The notes below the pieces were generated by a model. That model was not told the origin of the DNA. It worked only from the letters and a program-made list of their open reading frames with translations, and made no database searches. Positions 1 through 6,987 of a stretch of DNA of 18,870 bases are shown piece after piece. The stretch covers positions 1 through 18,870 of the forward strand of contig DASQFU010000187.1 of assembly GCA_035632955.1 (NCBI GenBank), read 5' to 3'. This DNA is from DASQFU01 sp035632955 (lineage in GTDB: Bacteria > Eisenbacteria > RBG-16-71-46). Every line of letters begins with the position of its first letter. Within the stretch, counting starts at the first letter, position 1. The position numbers and the translations under genes were made by a program.

Positions 1-1749
1 GCTCGGCAGGTCCTCGATCGCCACCTGTTCGCCGGGCGTGAACAGGTCGTAGCGCAGCCCCGCGTTCATCACCAGACCTTCGAACTCCCAGCGGTCCTGC
101 AGGTACGTGGAACCCTCGGGGTTGTAGTTGATGAAGTCCGAGCGCGAGCCGCCCGGCAGCCCGTTGGTCTCGACGTTCGGCAGCGTCAGGCTCAGGTTCT
201 CCACCCGGTTGTACTTCATCTCGAACCCGGTCTTCACCGTGTGCTGCTTCCAGTGCGTGGTCGAGAAATCGGTCTTCAGCGCGTAGGTCGTGGTGTTGCG
301 CCTGGAGTAGACCGGGAAGTCGCCATGCGTGGCGAAGAACAGGTTGTTCTCGGTGCCAATCTCGGTGTTCCCGCTCCAGTAGAACGGGCTCTCGACCTCG
401 TACTCCCACGGCTCCTTCTGCCCGACCGAGGTCAGGGTCTTGAAGTTCAGCGACGAGAGGCGCGTCGTCCACACGCTCTTGTCCGAGAGCTGGTTCGTCC
501 ACACGCCGGTGAACTGCTGGTACCGGTCGTCGGTGGTGGGAACGTGATCCGGCAGGTTGACCGGCTGGTACGTGCTGTCTTCCTGAGTGGGCGACCAGGT
601 CCCGTAGTCCGGCACGTAGCGGTCCGGCTGCCCCGCCGTCGCCACCGTGTCGTAGCTCACCTGCACGAACCCCTCCCGGCTCCACATGTGGTTGTACGGG
701 GTCGTGATCGATCGGTTGTTGATGGTCTCGAACGTCAGCTTGTTCTTGGAATCGGCCCGGTAGGCGAGCTTGAAGTTGGTGTTGACCTGGTTGTTCTGCC
801 GGTTGCCGAGCTGGATGAAGTCGAACAGCGTGCGCCGCGGGCGCGACAGCGAGGTGCGCAGGTAGGTGTCGCTGAAGCTGCCCTCGTAGGTGGCGAAGTA
901 GGTCAGGTTCTTGATCGGCGTCGGGCCGCCGAAGCCGAACGTGAACCGGTCGTAATTGTTGAAGGTCTTGGTGGCGTCGCCATAGCGGTCGGTGTCCCAT
1001 CGCACCTCGCCGCCGAAACGCTCGGTGCCTTCCTTGGTGCTCACGACCACGACGCCCGACAGCGCGTTCCCGTATTCGGCGTCGAATCCCCCGGAGAGGA
1101 TCTCGGTTCCCGCCACCGCCAGATTGGCGATGTTCGCGCCGCGTCCGAGCAGCGGATCGGAGGCCTCGACCCCGTCGAACGTAAACTTGACCTCGCCGCC
1201 GCGGCCGCCGCGGAAGTGCAGCTCGCCGCCCTGTGCGACGACTCCGGCCTTCACGCCCACCGCTTCGCGCAGATTGTCGACCGGCAGCTCCTTGAGCTTC
1301 TCGGCGGAGATGCTCTGCTTGGTGGTCGAGGACTTCACGTCGATGCGTTTCTCGGCGCGTACCTCGATCTCCTCGAGCTCCTTGACTACCCTCGAGGCGC
1401 CGAGATTGAAGTTGAGCGTCGCGGTCTGGCCGGCGTTCACCGCGACCGTCTGCACCAGCTTCTCGTAGCCGATCGCCTGGATCTGAACCTGAACGGTTCC
1501 GACCGGCACACCGACCAAGACAAACGACCCGGATTCGTCGGTCTGCGTCCCCTGCTTGGTACCGAGCACGATGACGTTCGCGAAGGCGACGGCTTGACCC
1601 TTCTCGGTCACCTTGCCGGCGATTCGCCCGGTGCCGGTCACAGGACGCGCAGCCGGGCTCGGCGTCTGGCCGAAACCGGGGACCGCCGAGACGAGGATCC
1701 ATGCGGCGACGCAGGTCGCCCAGAGCCAACGCATTTCCCTGGTGTGCAT
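1..1749 (-). CDS. TonB-dependent outer-membrane receptor with carboxypeptidase-regulatory-like domain (C-terminus cut by window edge)
   Basis: Energised import receptor of the outer membrane; the substrate cannot be told. Translating 1749 down to 1 gives 583 codons without a stop. Residues about 7-28 form a signal peptide (MRWLWATCVAAWILVSAVPGFGQ). Residues about 41-118 are a beta-sandwich of the carboxypeptidase-regulatory type (GRIAGKV, DESGSFVLVGVPVGT, AIGYE). Residues about 138-245 form the plug (LHFRGGRGGEVKFTFDGVEA, GGFDAEYGNALSGVVVVSTK). Barrel strands follow, including GLVMNAGLRYDLFTPGEQ near the edge. Family members are usually 800-1100 residues, so several hundred are missing. ATG 1749 is preceded by GAGGGG nine bases upstream; ATG 1734 is a possible alternative. 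No TonB box is obvious. The gene has its own leader (1750-2081) and is separate from the housekeeping run. The family assignment is firm; a SusC-type role is not supported because no SusD partner is visible. Confidence 0.93.
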   Translation of the reverse strand, partial: MHTREMRWLWATCVAAWILVSAVPGFGQTPSPAARPVTGTGRIAGKVTEKGQAVAFANVIVLGTKQGTQTDESGSFVLVGVPVGTVQVQIQAIGYEKLVQTVAVNAGQTATLNFNLGASRVVKELEEIEVRAEKRIDVKSSTTKQSISAEKLKELPVDNLREAVGVKAGVVAQGGELHFRGGRGGEVKFTFDGVEASDPLLGRGANIANLAVAGTEILSGGFDAEYGNALSGVVVVSTKEGTERFGGEVRWDTDRYGDATKTFNNYDRFTFGFGGPTPIKNLTYFATYEGSFSDTYLRTSLSRPRRTLFDFIQLGNRQNNQVNTNFKLAYRADSKNKLTFETINNRSITTPYNHMWSREGFVQVSYDTVATAGQPDRYVPDYGTWSPTQEDSTYQPVNLPDHVPTTDDRYQQFTGVWTNQLSDKSVWTTRLSSLNFKTLTSVGQKEPWEYEVESPFYWSGNTEIGTENNLFFATHGDFPVYSRRNTTTYALKTDFSTTHWKQHTVKTGFEMKYNRVENLSLTLPNVETNGLPGGSRSDFINYNPEGSTYLQDRWEFEGLVMNAGLRYDLFTPGEQVAIEDLPS

Positions 1750-1822
1750 GGGACTCAACCCCTCACTGGACGTGACGGTGTGGAAAATGGCCCGATGCCA
1801 CCTTGCCAACCGTGGTTCGCCA

Positions 1823-1828
1823 TGTCAA
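1823..1828 (-). promoter_or_regulatory. Possible -35 element just before the TonB receptor gene
   Basis: The minus strand reads TTGACA here, about 75 bases before the receptor start. The hexamer 17 bases further on is CAAGGT (1800-1805), which matches a -10 box poorly, so this is a weak candidate on its own. It is noted because the same perfect -35 hexamer occurs in the two better promoters at 2038-2043 and 3831-3836. Confidence 0.25.
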
Positions 1829-1897
1829 CGCATTTGTTACACCCAACTCGTGATCTGACCATGAGTTCCGGGCGACTGAACCAGCGCGGATCCGGTC

Positions 1898-1916
1898 CGG
1901 ACGCCAAATGCGTCCG
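1898..1916 (-). other. Perfect 7-bp hairpin in the TonB receptor leader
   Basis: Arms CGGACGC and GCGTCCG pair completely around a five-base loop. No T-run follows on the minus strand, so it does not look like an intrinsic terminator. It could be a leader-RNA structure or an operator. Confidence 0.4.
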
Positions 1917-1954
1917 AGCTGAATGATGGGCTCGCTGTGGGGGGATTGCTCGAC

Positions 1955-1995
1955 AAAAAAGTGGCACCCGAGGGTAGCCGCTGGACGGCGGTGCC
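1955..1995 (-). terminator. Intrinsic-terminator-like hairpin with T-run
   Basis: On the minus strand GGCACC (1995-1990) pairs with GGTGCC (1968-1963). Stacked inside is GCCG-TCCAG-CGGC (1989-1977), leaving an eight-base bulge on the 3' side. AC and then six T residues (1960-1955) follow. It lies about 90 bases beyond the stop of the beta-barrel gene and could end that transcript. It also lies directly downstream of the promoter at 2015-2043, so it may act as an attenuator for the receptor gene. The bulge weakens the case compared with a continuous stem. Confidence 0.5.
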
Positions 1996-2014
1996 CTACG
2001 CCCAGTGGTTAGGG

Positions 2015-2043
2015 AATATCCGGCCCGCTCGCTCGCGTGTCAA
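2015..2043 (-). promoter_or_regulatory. Sigma70-type promoter upstream of the TonB receptor
   Basis: On the minus strand TTGACA (2043-2038) is separated by exactly 17 bases from GATATT (2020-2015), a perfect -35 and a 4/6 -10. Transcription would begin near 2008, about 260 bases before the receptor start, and would run straight into the hairpin at 1955-1995. This is inferred from consensus matching only; the organism's sigma factor preference is unknown. Confidence 0.45.
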
Positions 2044-2081
2044 GATCTTTCTGGCCCGGGGCTCGAGCTCAAGGCTCTCGA

Positions 2082-3689
2082 TCAGAACGCCCAGTGAACC
2101 TGGGTGCTGAGCTGCTGGCGGCTCTCGCGCGGCCCGCCCGGATCGCCGTAGTCCGGCTGCAGCCATTCGATCGCGTAGCCCGCCTCGATCGTCCAACTCG
2201 ACTGGGCCGGATGCAGACCCGCCCCCAGAGTCACCGTGTGGCTGATGAACTCGTTGTTGCGCGTGAAGTCGTCCCGGTCATCGACTCGATAAACGTAGCC
2301 GAGCCTGCCGTCCAGCACCTCGGTCAGCGGGTGTTCGAGACCGCCACGAGCGTCCCAGAGCTTGCGTAGCGGGCCGGCACCCGATCGAAGCTGGTCGAGA
2401 CGGTCCTCGAGTTTGCGGTACTCGATGCCGACCGTCGTCCGCGGGCGCGGCTGCCAGCTCCCTCCCACCACGATCTCCCAGGTGCGCTCCTCGGAGCGGT
2501 TCTCGCTCACGCTGTCGGGAAACGATAGCGAGTCGGTGCCGGAGAGGAACGAGGACGTGTTCCGGAAGTGGTTGAACGACGTGCGATCGTCCGCCGCCGG
2601 CGGCAGGGTCTTGATTTCCCGGTACGCGGTGTTGAAACCCGCCCCCAGCTCGATCGATCCCGCGCGCCAGCGTGCCCGCGTGCGCATGCGGGAGCCCTCT
2701 TCTTGCCGATCGAGCAGCTTGCCGCGCCCGGAAAACGGCACGAGCCCGATGCCGCTCGACAGCGTGAACGCCCAGCTCTGCTCCGAAGACGAGCGCCATG
2801 CGCGCCCGTCCGCTCCCCATTCGAAGCTCGGTCCGACGCGGCCGATCAGCGTCGCCTGGCCGATCGTGTAGGGCCGATTCTCCCGGATCTCGGAGGCGTG
2901 CCGCGGTCCGCTGTTCTCGGCGTCGATCGTGCTCGACGTGAAGTCCGTGCCGAGCGCTGCGGTGAGCGACGAGCCGAAACGGTAAGCAAGCGCGATCCCG
3001 CCCCCCAGCGTCTGCGTGCGACGCTCGTCGGGGATGAACGCGTCGGGCGGCCCGACGATCTCGCCGCGGTTGTCGATGTACTCGCCCGAAGGAGTCTGGA
3101 AGAACGTCCGATACTGGTCCACCTGCTGTTCGTTCGCGTACAGGATCCGCAGCGCGTAACGCAGGCGATCGCTCTGAATGCGCGGCATCCGACCGTTGAG
3201 CACCCCCATCACCGCCGGCTGCCGGAACTGCGAGCGGCGCTCGAACTGATCGCTGGTCGGCTGGTCGAGGCGCAGGGTCGAGATGTCGCCGGCGAAGCCG
3301 TACGCGATCGTCTCGGCGCGGCGCCAGGCTTCGAAGCCAAGCCGGTTCTCGCGCAGCGCGAGGTCCTGCCGCTCGCGCGCCGCACCGCTCGTGAAGACGT
3401 CGTGGACGGAGGACGCCGACGAGGTGCCCGGCCGGAACTCGAGCGTCGACACCGAGTCGTCTTCGAGGACGCCGGTCGGATGGGCGGCGAAGTCCCAGAG
3501 CGTGATGCGATTGTTGGCGTCGGCGGCGAGCGTCAGGCGACCCATGCCGAGCAGCCGCGGACTCCGCAGGATCGGATCGGGAGCGAGGTCGAGCGCTTCA
3601 CGGGCGACGTCGATGCCCTGCGCAGTAACCGGCGCCGTCCACAACACCATCGTCATCAACGCGCTCGAGAGAACCCGGTACGGGTTCAT
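2082..3689 (-). CDS. Outer-membrane beta-barrel protein of unknown function, 535 aa
   Basis: A signal peptide (residues 1-24, ending APVTAQ) leads to a mature protein rich in alternating, aromatic-bounded strands, ending in STQVHWAF. A C-terminal Phe is the usual BAM recognition signal of barrel proteins. Near the N-terminus, LLGMGRLTLAADANNRITLW recalls the LGMGGA..A.DDAN..YWNPAG segment of PorV/FadL-like barrels, but conserved residues differ, so this is only a resemblance. No catalytic motif is visible. ATG 3689 is chosen because AAAGGAG stands just upstream and the signal peptide begins there; the open frame extends further upstream only through the non-coding promoter region and the neighbouring gene. 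It has its own promoter at 3808-3836 and about 110 bases of leader. Possible roles are a porin, a transporter or a type IX-like accessory barrel; none can be chosen from sequence. Confidence 0.82.
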   Translation of the reverse strand: MNPYRVLSSALMTMVLWTAPVTAQGIDVAREALDLAPDPILRSPRLLGMGRLTLAADANNRITLWDFAAHPTGVLEDDSVSTLEFRPGTSSASSVHDVFTSGAARERQDLALRENRLGFEAWRRAETIAYGFAGDISTLRLDQPTSDQFERRSQFRQPAVMGVLNGRMPRIQSDRLRYALRILYANEQQVDQYRTFFQTPSGEYIDNRGEIVGPPDAFIPDERRTQTLGGGIALAYRFGSSLTAALGTDFTSSTIDAENSGPRHASEIRENRPYTIGQATLIGRVGPSFEWGADGRAWRSSSEQSWAFTLSSGIGLVPFSGRGKLLDRQEEGSRMRTRARWRAGSIELGAGFNTAYREIKTLPPAADDRTSFNHFRNTSSFLSGTDSLSFPDSVSENRSEERTWEIVVGGSWQPRPRTTVGIEYRKLEDRLDQLRSGAGPLRKLWDARGGLEHPLTEVLDGRLGYVYRVDDRDDFTRNNEFISHTVTLGAGLHPAQSSWTIEAGYAIEWLQPDYGDPGGPRESRQQLSTQVHWAF

Positions 3690-3807
3690 TCCAGCTCCTT
3701 TCCGGCTTTGTCGTCGAAACCATCGACGGCCGTGCGGAGGGTGGAGCCCACGTTCCCCCAAAGGAAGTGGTGCGCGGTCAACGAGGTGCGCGATGCACGG
3801 AGGCGGC

Positions 3808-3836
3808 AGTCTAGGAACCGACCTCGGTAGTGTCAA
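3808..3836 (-). promoter_or_regulatory. Sigma70-type promoter of the beta-barrel gene
   Basis: On the minus strand TTGACA (3836-3831) is followed after exactly 17 bases by TAGACT (3813-3808), a perfect -35 and a 4/6 -10. Transcription would start near 3800, giving a leader of about 110 bases before ATG 3689. The -35 hexamer overlaps the TGA stop codon of the upstream glycosylase gene (3835-3833). Confidence 0.6.
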
Positions 3837-4492
3837 CGCCGATCTGCCCATTCGGGCGGAGCCCAGGCGCCGCCCGCGAAGACATGCCCCGACCGGCCCG
3901 GACCCGAGACGCACGGATGACCGATCAGATAGAAGCGCCACGGGCGCTCGATCGCGGTCCGGATTCCGATCCGTGGCCCGCGGCCGATCCTGAGCCCGCG
4001 CCGCTCGGGCGGCTGATCGGCGATCCACAACCGGCCCGTGACCAGGTCGAGCCCGGTGTGCCGCCGCGAGATTCCGAGCGCCTGCCCGACGCATCCCGGC
4101 CCGCGCGCGAGGCGCGTCCAACCTCCGGGAAGATCGCGTGCGACGCTCCGGCGGCGCCGCATGCGCTCCAGACCCTGGAGGGGCTCGAGCCCCCGGATCA
4201 GAACCGCCGACGCTCTCCCGGCCGCTTCGGTCACCAGGTTCAGGCAATGATGCATGCCATAGGTGAAGTAGACGTATACGTGTCCGGGCGGCCCGAACAT
4301 GACGCGGGTGCGCGGCGTGGGGCCGCGATACGCGTGGCTCGCCGGGTCGTGGCCGCCGCGGTAGGCCTCGGTCTCGACGATCCGGCCGGAGACGCGGCCG
4401 CCGGGAGCGTCGTGCACCAGCAGGCGTCCGAGCAACGCCCGGGCGACGATCGGTGAGGGCCGGTCGTAGAACGCGCGCGGCAGCGGGCTCAG
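3833..4492 (-). CDS. mpg: DNA-3-methyladenine glycosylase, AAG/Mpg family
   Basis: Base-excision repair enzyme that removes alkylated purines such as 3-methyladenine by cleaving the N-glycosidic bond. Family signatures run in order: LPRAFYDRPSPIVARALLG, RIVETEAYRGGHDPASHAYR with the catalytic Glu of ETEAY near residue 40, GPTPRTRVMFGPPGHVYVYF with YGMHHCLNLV, then GPGCVGQALGI and GPRIGI. About 219 residues from the chosen start fits bacterial members (about 190-210). The start is uncertain: between the stop of the preceding mutase gene (4503) and LPRAFYD the frame has no ATG, GTG or TTG. CTG codons at 4492 and 4483 are the only plausible starts there. ATG 4678 is in frame but would overlap the mutase by about 175 bases and add a family-foreign tail. 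It is the last gene of the compact run, and no terminator is visible after it. Confidence 0.85.
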   Translation of the reverse strand: MSPLPRAFYDRPSPIVARALLGRLLVHDAPGGRVSGRIVETEAYRGGHDPASHAYRGPTPRTRVMFGPPGHVYVYFTYGMHHCLNLVTEAAGRASAVLIRGLEPLQGLERMRRRRSVARDLPGGWTRLARGPGCVGQALGISRRHTGLDLVTGRLWIADQPPERRGLRIGRGPRIGIRTAIERPWRFYLIGHPCVSGPGRSGHVFAGGAWAPPEWADRR

Positions 4493-4502
4493 GGGCTCGG
4501 GC

Positions 4503-5873
4503 TCAGTGCGCAGTCGCGGGCTCGCCGACGCCGAGACGTCGCAGCGGCTCCATGAAGATCGCGCGGATTTCCTCGAGGCGTTCGGGCGTACGCGCTTCGA
4601 AGCGCACGACCAGCACCGGTTGCGTGTTCGAGGCGCGCACCAGACCCCAGCCGTCGCCGAACTCGACGCGCGCCCCATCGATGTCGATCACACGGTAGCG
4701 CGCCGCGAACTCGCGCTTCAGCTCCTCGACGATCGCGAACTTGCGTTGTTCCGGACACGCGAGCCGCATCTCGGGCGTGGCGAAGTAGTGCGGGATCGAA
4801 GCGACCAGCTGGTCGAAGCGCTTGCCGCTCGCGGCGACGTAGCGCAGCAGCCGCCCGGCCGCGAACAGCGCGTCGTCGAAGCCGAAGAACCCCTCCTTGA
4901 AGAACATGTGACCCGACATCTCCCCGGCCAGCGGCGCGCCGGTCTCGAGCAGGCGGCTCTTGATCAGCGAATGGCCGGTCTTCCACATCGAGGGCCGGCC
5001 GCCGTGCGCGGCGATGTCCTCGATCAGTCCCTGCGAGCACTTGACGTCGAACAGGATCTCTGCCCCCGGCACGCGCGAGAGCACGTCACGCGCGAACAGC
5101 GCCAGCAGCTGATCCCCGAACACCATGTTCCCGCGCCCATCGACGGCGCCGATCCGATCCGCGTCGCCGTCGAAGCCGATGCCGAGGTCCGCCCCCCGCC
5201 GCCGGACCTCGGCGGTCAGGTCGCGCATCAACGCCGGCACGGTCGGGTCGGGCAGGTGATTCGGGAATCGGCCGTCGAGCTCCGCGAACAGGGGGATCAC
5301 GGTGTGGCCCATGCGCTCGAAGCTCTCCGGCACCACGGTGCCCGCGCATCCGTTGCCGCAATCCATGACCACCGTGAGACCGCGCGGGCTCTTCAGCCGC
5401 TCGACCAGCATGGCGCGATAGGCGTCGAGCACCGGCCGATCGATCGCCGAGCCCGTGCCGGCCTCGAAGTCGTTGCGTTCGATCATCGCCCGCATGCCCT
5501 GAATGTCGGCGCCGAACACGGGGCGGCCGCGCAGCGTCATCTTGAAGCCGTTGAACTCCGGCGGATTGTGGCTGCCGGTGATCTGGATCCCCGCGTCGGG
5601 ACCGGTCGCGGCCACGGCATAGTAGAGCGCCGGCGTCGGCACCAGGCCGACGCGCTCGACGGTGATGCCGCAGGCGGTCATTCCCCGCTCGACCGCGCGC
5701 GCCAGCCGCTCACTGCTCGGGCGCACGTCGCGGCCGAGCGCCACCCGCGCGCCGCGCTCGCGCCGGACCATGGTGCCGAAGGCGCGGCCGATCGCCTCGG
5801 CGGTGGCATCGGTGAGCTCGGACTCGTGCAGGCCGCGGATGTCGTATTCGCGAAAGATGTGGCCGGGAATCAT
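4503..5873 (-). CDS. Phosphomannomutase/phosphoglucomutase (alpha-D-phosphohexomutase), 456 aa
   Basis: Interconverts hexose 6-phosphate and 1-phosphate in the cytoplasm, supplying GDP-mannose and/or UDP-glucose for envelope glycans. All four hallmark loops are present: phosphoserine loop TGSHNPPEFNGFKM with the reactive Ser at about residue 101, metal loop GFDGDADRIGAVD (about 233-245), sugar-binding loop GEMSGH (about 317-322), and phosphate-binding loop RASNTQPVLVVRFEA near the C-terminus. The N-terminus FREYDIRG and the length are typical of the bifunctional PMM/PGM (ManB/AlgC) type. ATG 5873 overlaps the prfB stop as ATGA and has GGAAGGA eight bases upstream, which suggests coupled translation. 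Substrate preference cannot be settled from the motifs, since GEMSGH occurs in enzymes acting on both mannose and glucose phosphates. Confidence 0.92.
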   Translation of the reverse strand: MIPGHIFREYDIRGLHESELTDATAEAIGRAFGTMVRRERGARVALGRDVRPSSERLARAVERGMTACGITVERVGLVPTPALYYAVAATGPDAGIQITGSHNPPEFNGFKMTLRGRPVFGADIQGMRAMIERNDFEAGTGSAIDRPVLDAYRAMLVERLKSPRGLTVVMDCGNGCAGTVVPESFERMGHTVIPLFAELDGRFPNHLPDPTVPALMRDLTAEVRRRGADLGIGFDGDADRIGAVDGRGNMVFGDQLLALFARDVLSRVPGAEILFDVKCSQGLIEDIAAHGGRPSMWKTGHSLIKSRLLETGAPLAGEMSGHMFFKEGFFGFDDALFAAGRLLRYVAASGKRFDQLVASIPHYFATPEMRLACPEQRKFAIVEELKREFAARYRVIDIDGARVEFGDGWGLVRASNTQPVLVVRFEARTPERLEEIRAIFMEPLRRLGVGEPATAH

Positions 5874-6977
5874 GAACCGTCCTTCCGCTTGAGGGAGGCG
5901 TCGATGAACGGATCGAGGTCGCCGTCCAGCACCGCTTGAGCATCGGTCATTTTCAGCTCGGTGCGATGGTCGTTGACCATCGTATAAGGGTGGAGCACGT
6001 AGGATCGGATCTGGCTGCCGAAGTCGATGTCCTTCTTCGGCCCCGCAATCGCTTTGTTCTTGGCCTTCTCCTGTTCCTGATAGACCAGGAACAGACGGGA
6101 GCGCAGGATCCGCATCGCGTTCTCGCGATTGCGATGCTGGCTGCGCTCGGCTTGCGACTGCACGACCAGATTGGTCGGCAGGTGGGTGATGCGCACGGCC
6201 GACTCGGTCTTGTTGACGTGCTGGCCCCCGGCGCCGCTGGCGCGGAACGTGTCGACGCGCAAGTCGCCGGGAGCGATGTCGACCGTGATCGTGTCGTCGA
6301 TCAGCGGATAGATGAACACCGACGCGAACGACGTGTGCCGCCGTTGCGCGGCGTCGTAAGGCGACAGGCGCACGAGCCGGTGAACGCCGCTCTCGCCCTT
6401 CAGGTAGCCGTAGGCGTGCTCGCCCAGGATCTCGACCGTGGCGTCCTTGAGCCCGGCCTCCTCCCCCGGCTGGAGATCGAGGATGTTGGCCTCGTAGTCG
6501 TGGCGCTCCGCCCAACGCAGGTACATGCGGAACAGCATCTGCGCCCAGTCCTGCGATTCGACGCCGCCGGCGCCGGGATGGATCGAAACCAGCGCCGCGA
6601 GCCGATCGTGCTCTCCGGACAGCAGGCTGCGGAGCTCGAGGTCCCCCACCTGGCGCTCGATCGCGCCGAGCTCGTTCGAGACGTCCGCGAGCAGCCCCTG
6701 ATCCTGCTCGCTCTCGGCCAGGTCGAGCAGTTCCGCGAGCTGGGTCACCGCCTGATCGCGGCCGCTCCAATCGTCGACCGTGCGCTTGGCGCGCTTGAGC
6801 TGCGCGACGGTCTTCTGCGCGTCCTCGGGCCGATCCCAGAAGCCGGGCTCCGCCATGCGACCCTCGAGCGTCGCGATCTCGCCGCGCTGCGTCTCGACGT
6901 CAAAGATACCCCCGCAGGCCCTCGAGGGTATGGCGGATCTCTTCCAATCGCTTGCGCATCTCGCTCGCCGTCAGCAT
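5870..6977 (-). CDS. prfB: Peptide chain release factor 2, made by programmed +1 frameshift
   Basis: Class I release factor for UAA and UGA stop codons. Frame one starts at ATG 6977 (GAGAGG just upstream) and reads 25 codons, ending LEGLRGYL, to an in-frame TGA at 6902-6900. Reading then shifts +1 to GAC at 6901 and continues DVETQRGEIATLEGRMAEPG to the stop at 5870, for 368 residues in all. The catalytic GAGGQHVNKTES motif is intact. The stop-recognition tripeptide is SPY (in RLSPYDAAQRRHTSFASVF) where E. coli has SPF; SPY also occurs in other RF2 proteins as I recall them. The C-terminal SQIRSYVLHPYTMVND and AQAVLDGDLDPFIDASLK are RF2-typical. It lies 10 bases after coaE and overlaps the mutase start by four bases. 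Confidence 0.96.
6899..6914 (-). promoter_or_regulatory. RF2 autoregulatory frameshift site
   Basis: The minus strand reads CGGGGGTATCTTTGAC. This differs from the E. coli prfB site (AGGGGGTATCTTTGAC, as I recall it) at one base. It has the internal Shine-Dalgarno-like G run, the slippery CTT codon and the TGA followed by C. The stop is codon 26, the same position as in E. coli. When RF2 is scarce the ribosome pauses at the poorly read UGA-C and slips +1, completing RF2. Confidence 0.95.
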
Positions 6978-6987
6978 GCCTCTCCCG

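Larger units (their letters stand above)
1750..2081. other. Non-coding leader between the beta-barrel gene and the TonB receptor
   Basis: This stretch of about 330 bases holds no convincing gene on either strand. On the minus strand, in order of transcription, it contains a sigma70-like promoter (2015-2043), a terminator-like two-part hairpin with a T-run (1955-1995), a perfect hairpin (1898-1916), an isolated TTGACA (1823-1828) and the ribosome binding site of the receptor gene. Short open frames exist on both strands but lack ribosome binding sites and family resemblance. Confidence 0.6.

Noticed and set aside
241..1926. A 561-codon plus-strand open frame at the left end.
   Set aside because: It is antisense to the TonB receptor, whose minus-strand translation has a signal peptide, plug and barrel motifs.
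1750..2081. A known metabolite riboswitch, such as a cobalamin riboswitch, ahead of the TonB receptor.
   Set aside because: I could not find the conserved B12-box or other recognisable aptamer cores; only simple hairpins are evident.
3690..4247. N-terminal extension of the beta-barrel frame upstream of 3689.
   Set aside because: It would run through the promoter and the DNA glycosylase gene, and would bury the signal peptide; ATG 3689 has a strong ribosome binding site.
5870..6856. RF2 as a simple frame starting at ATG 6856.
   Set aside because: The upstream 25 codons and slippery site match the known programmed frameshift, and the shorter form would lack the N-terminal helix of RF2.
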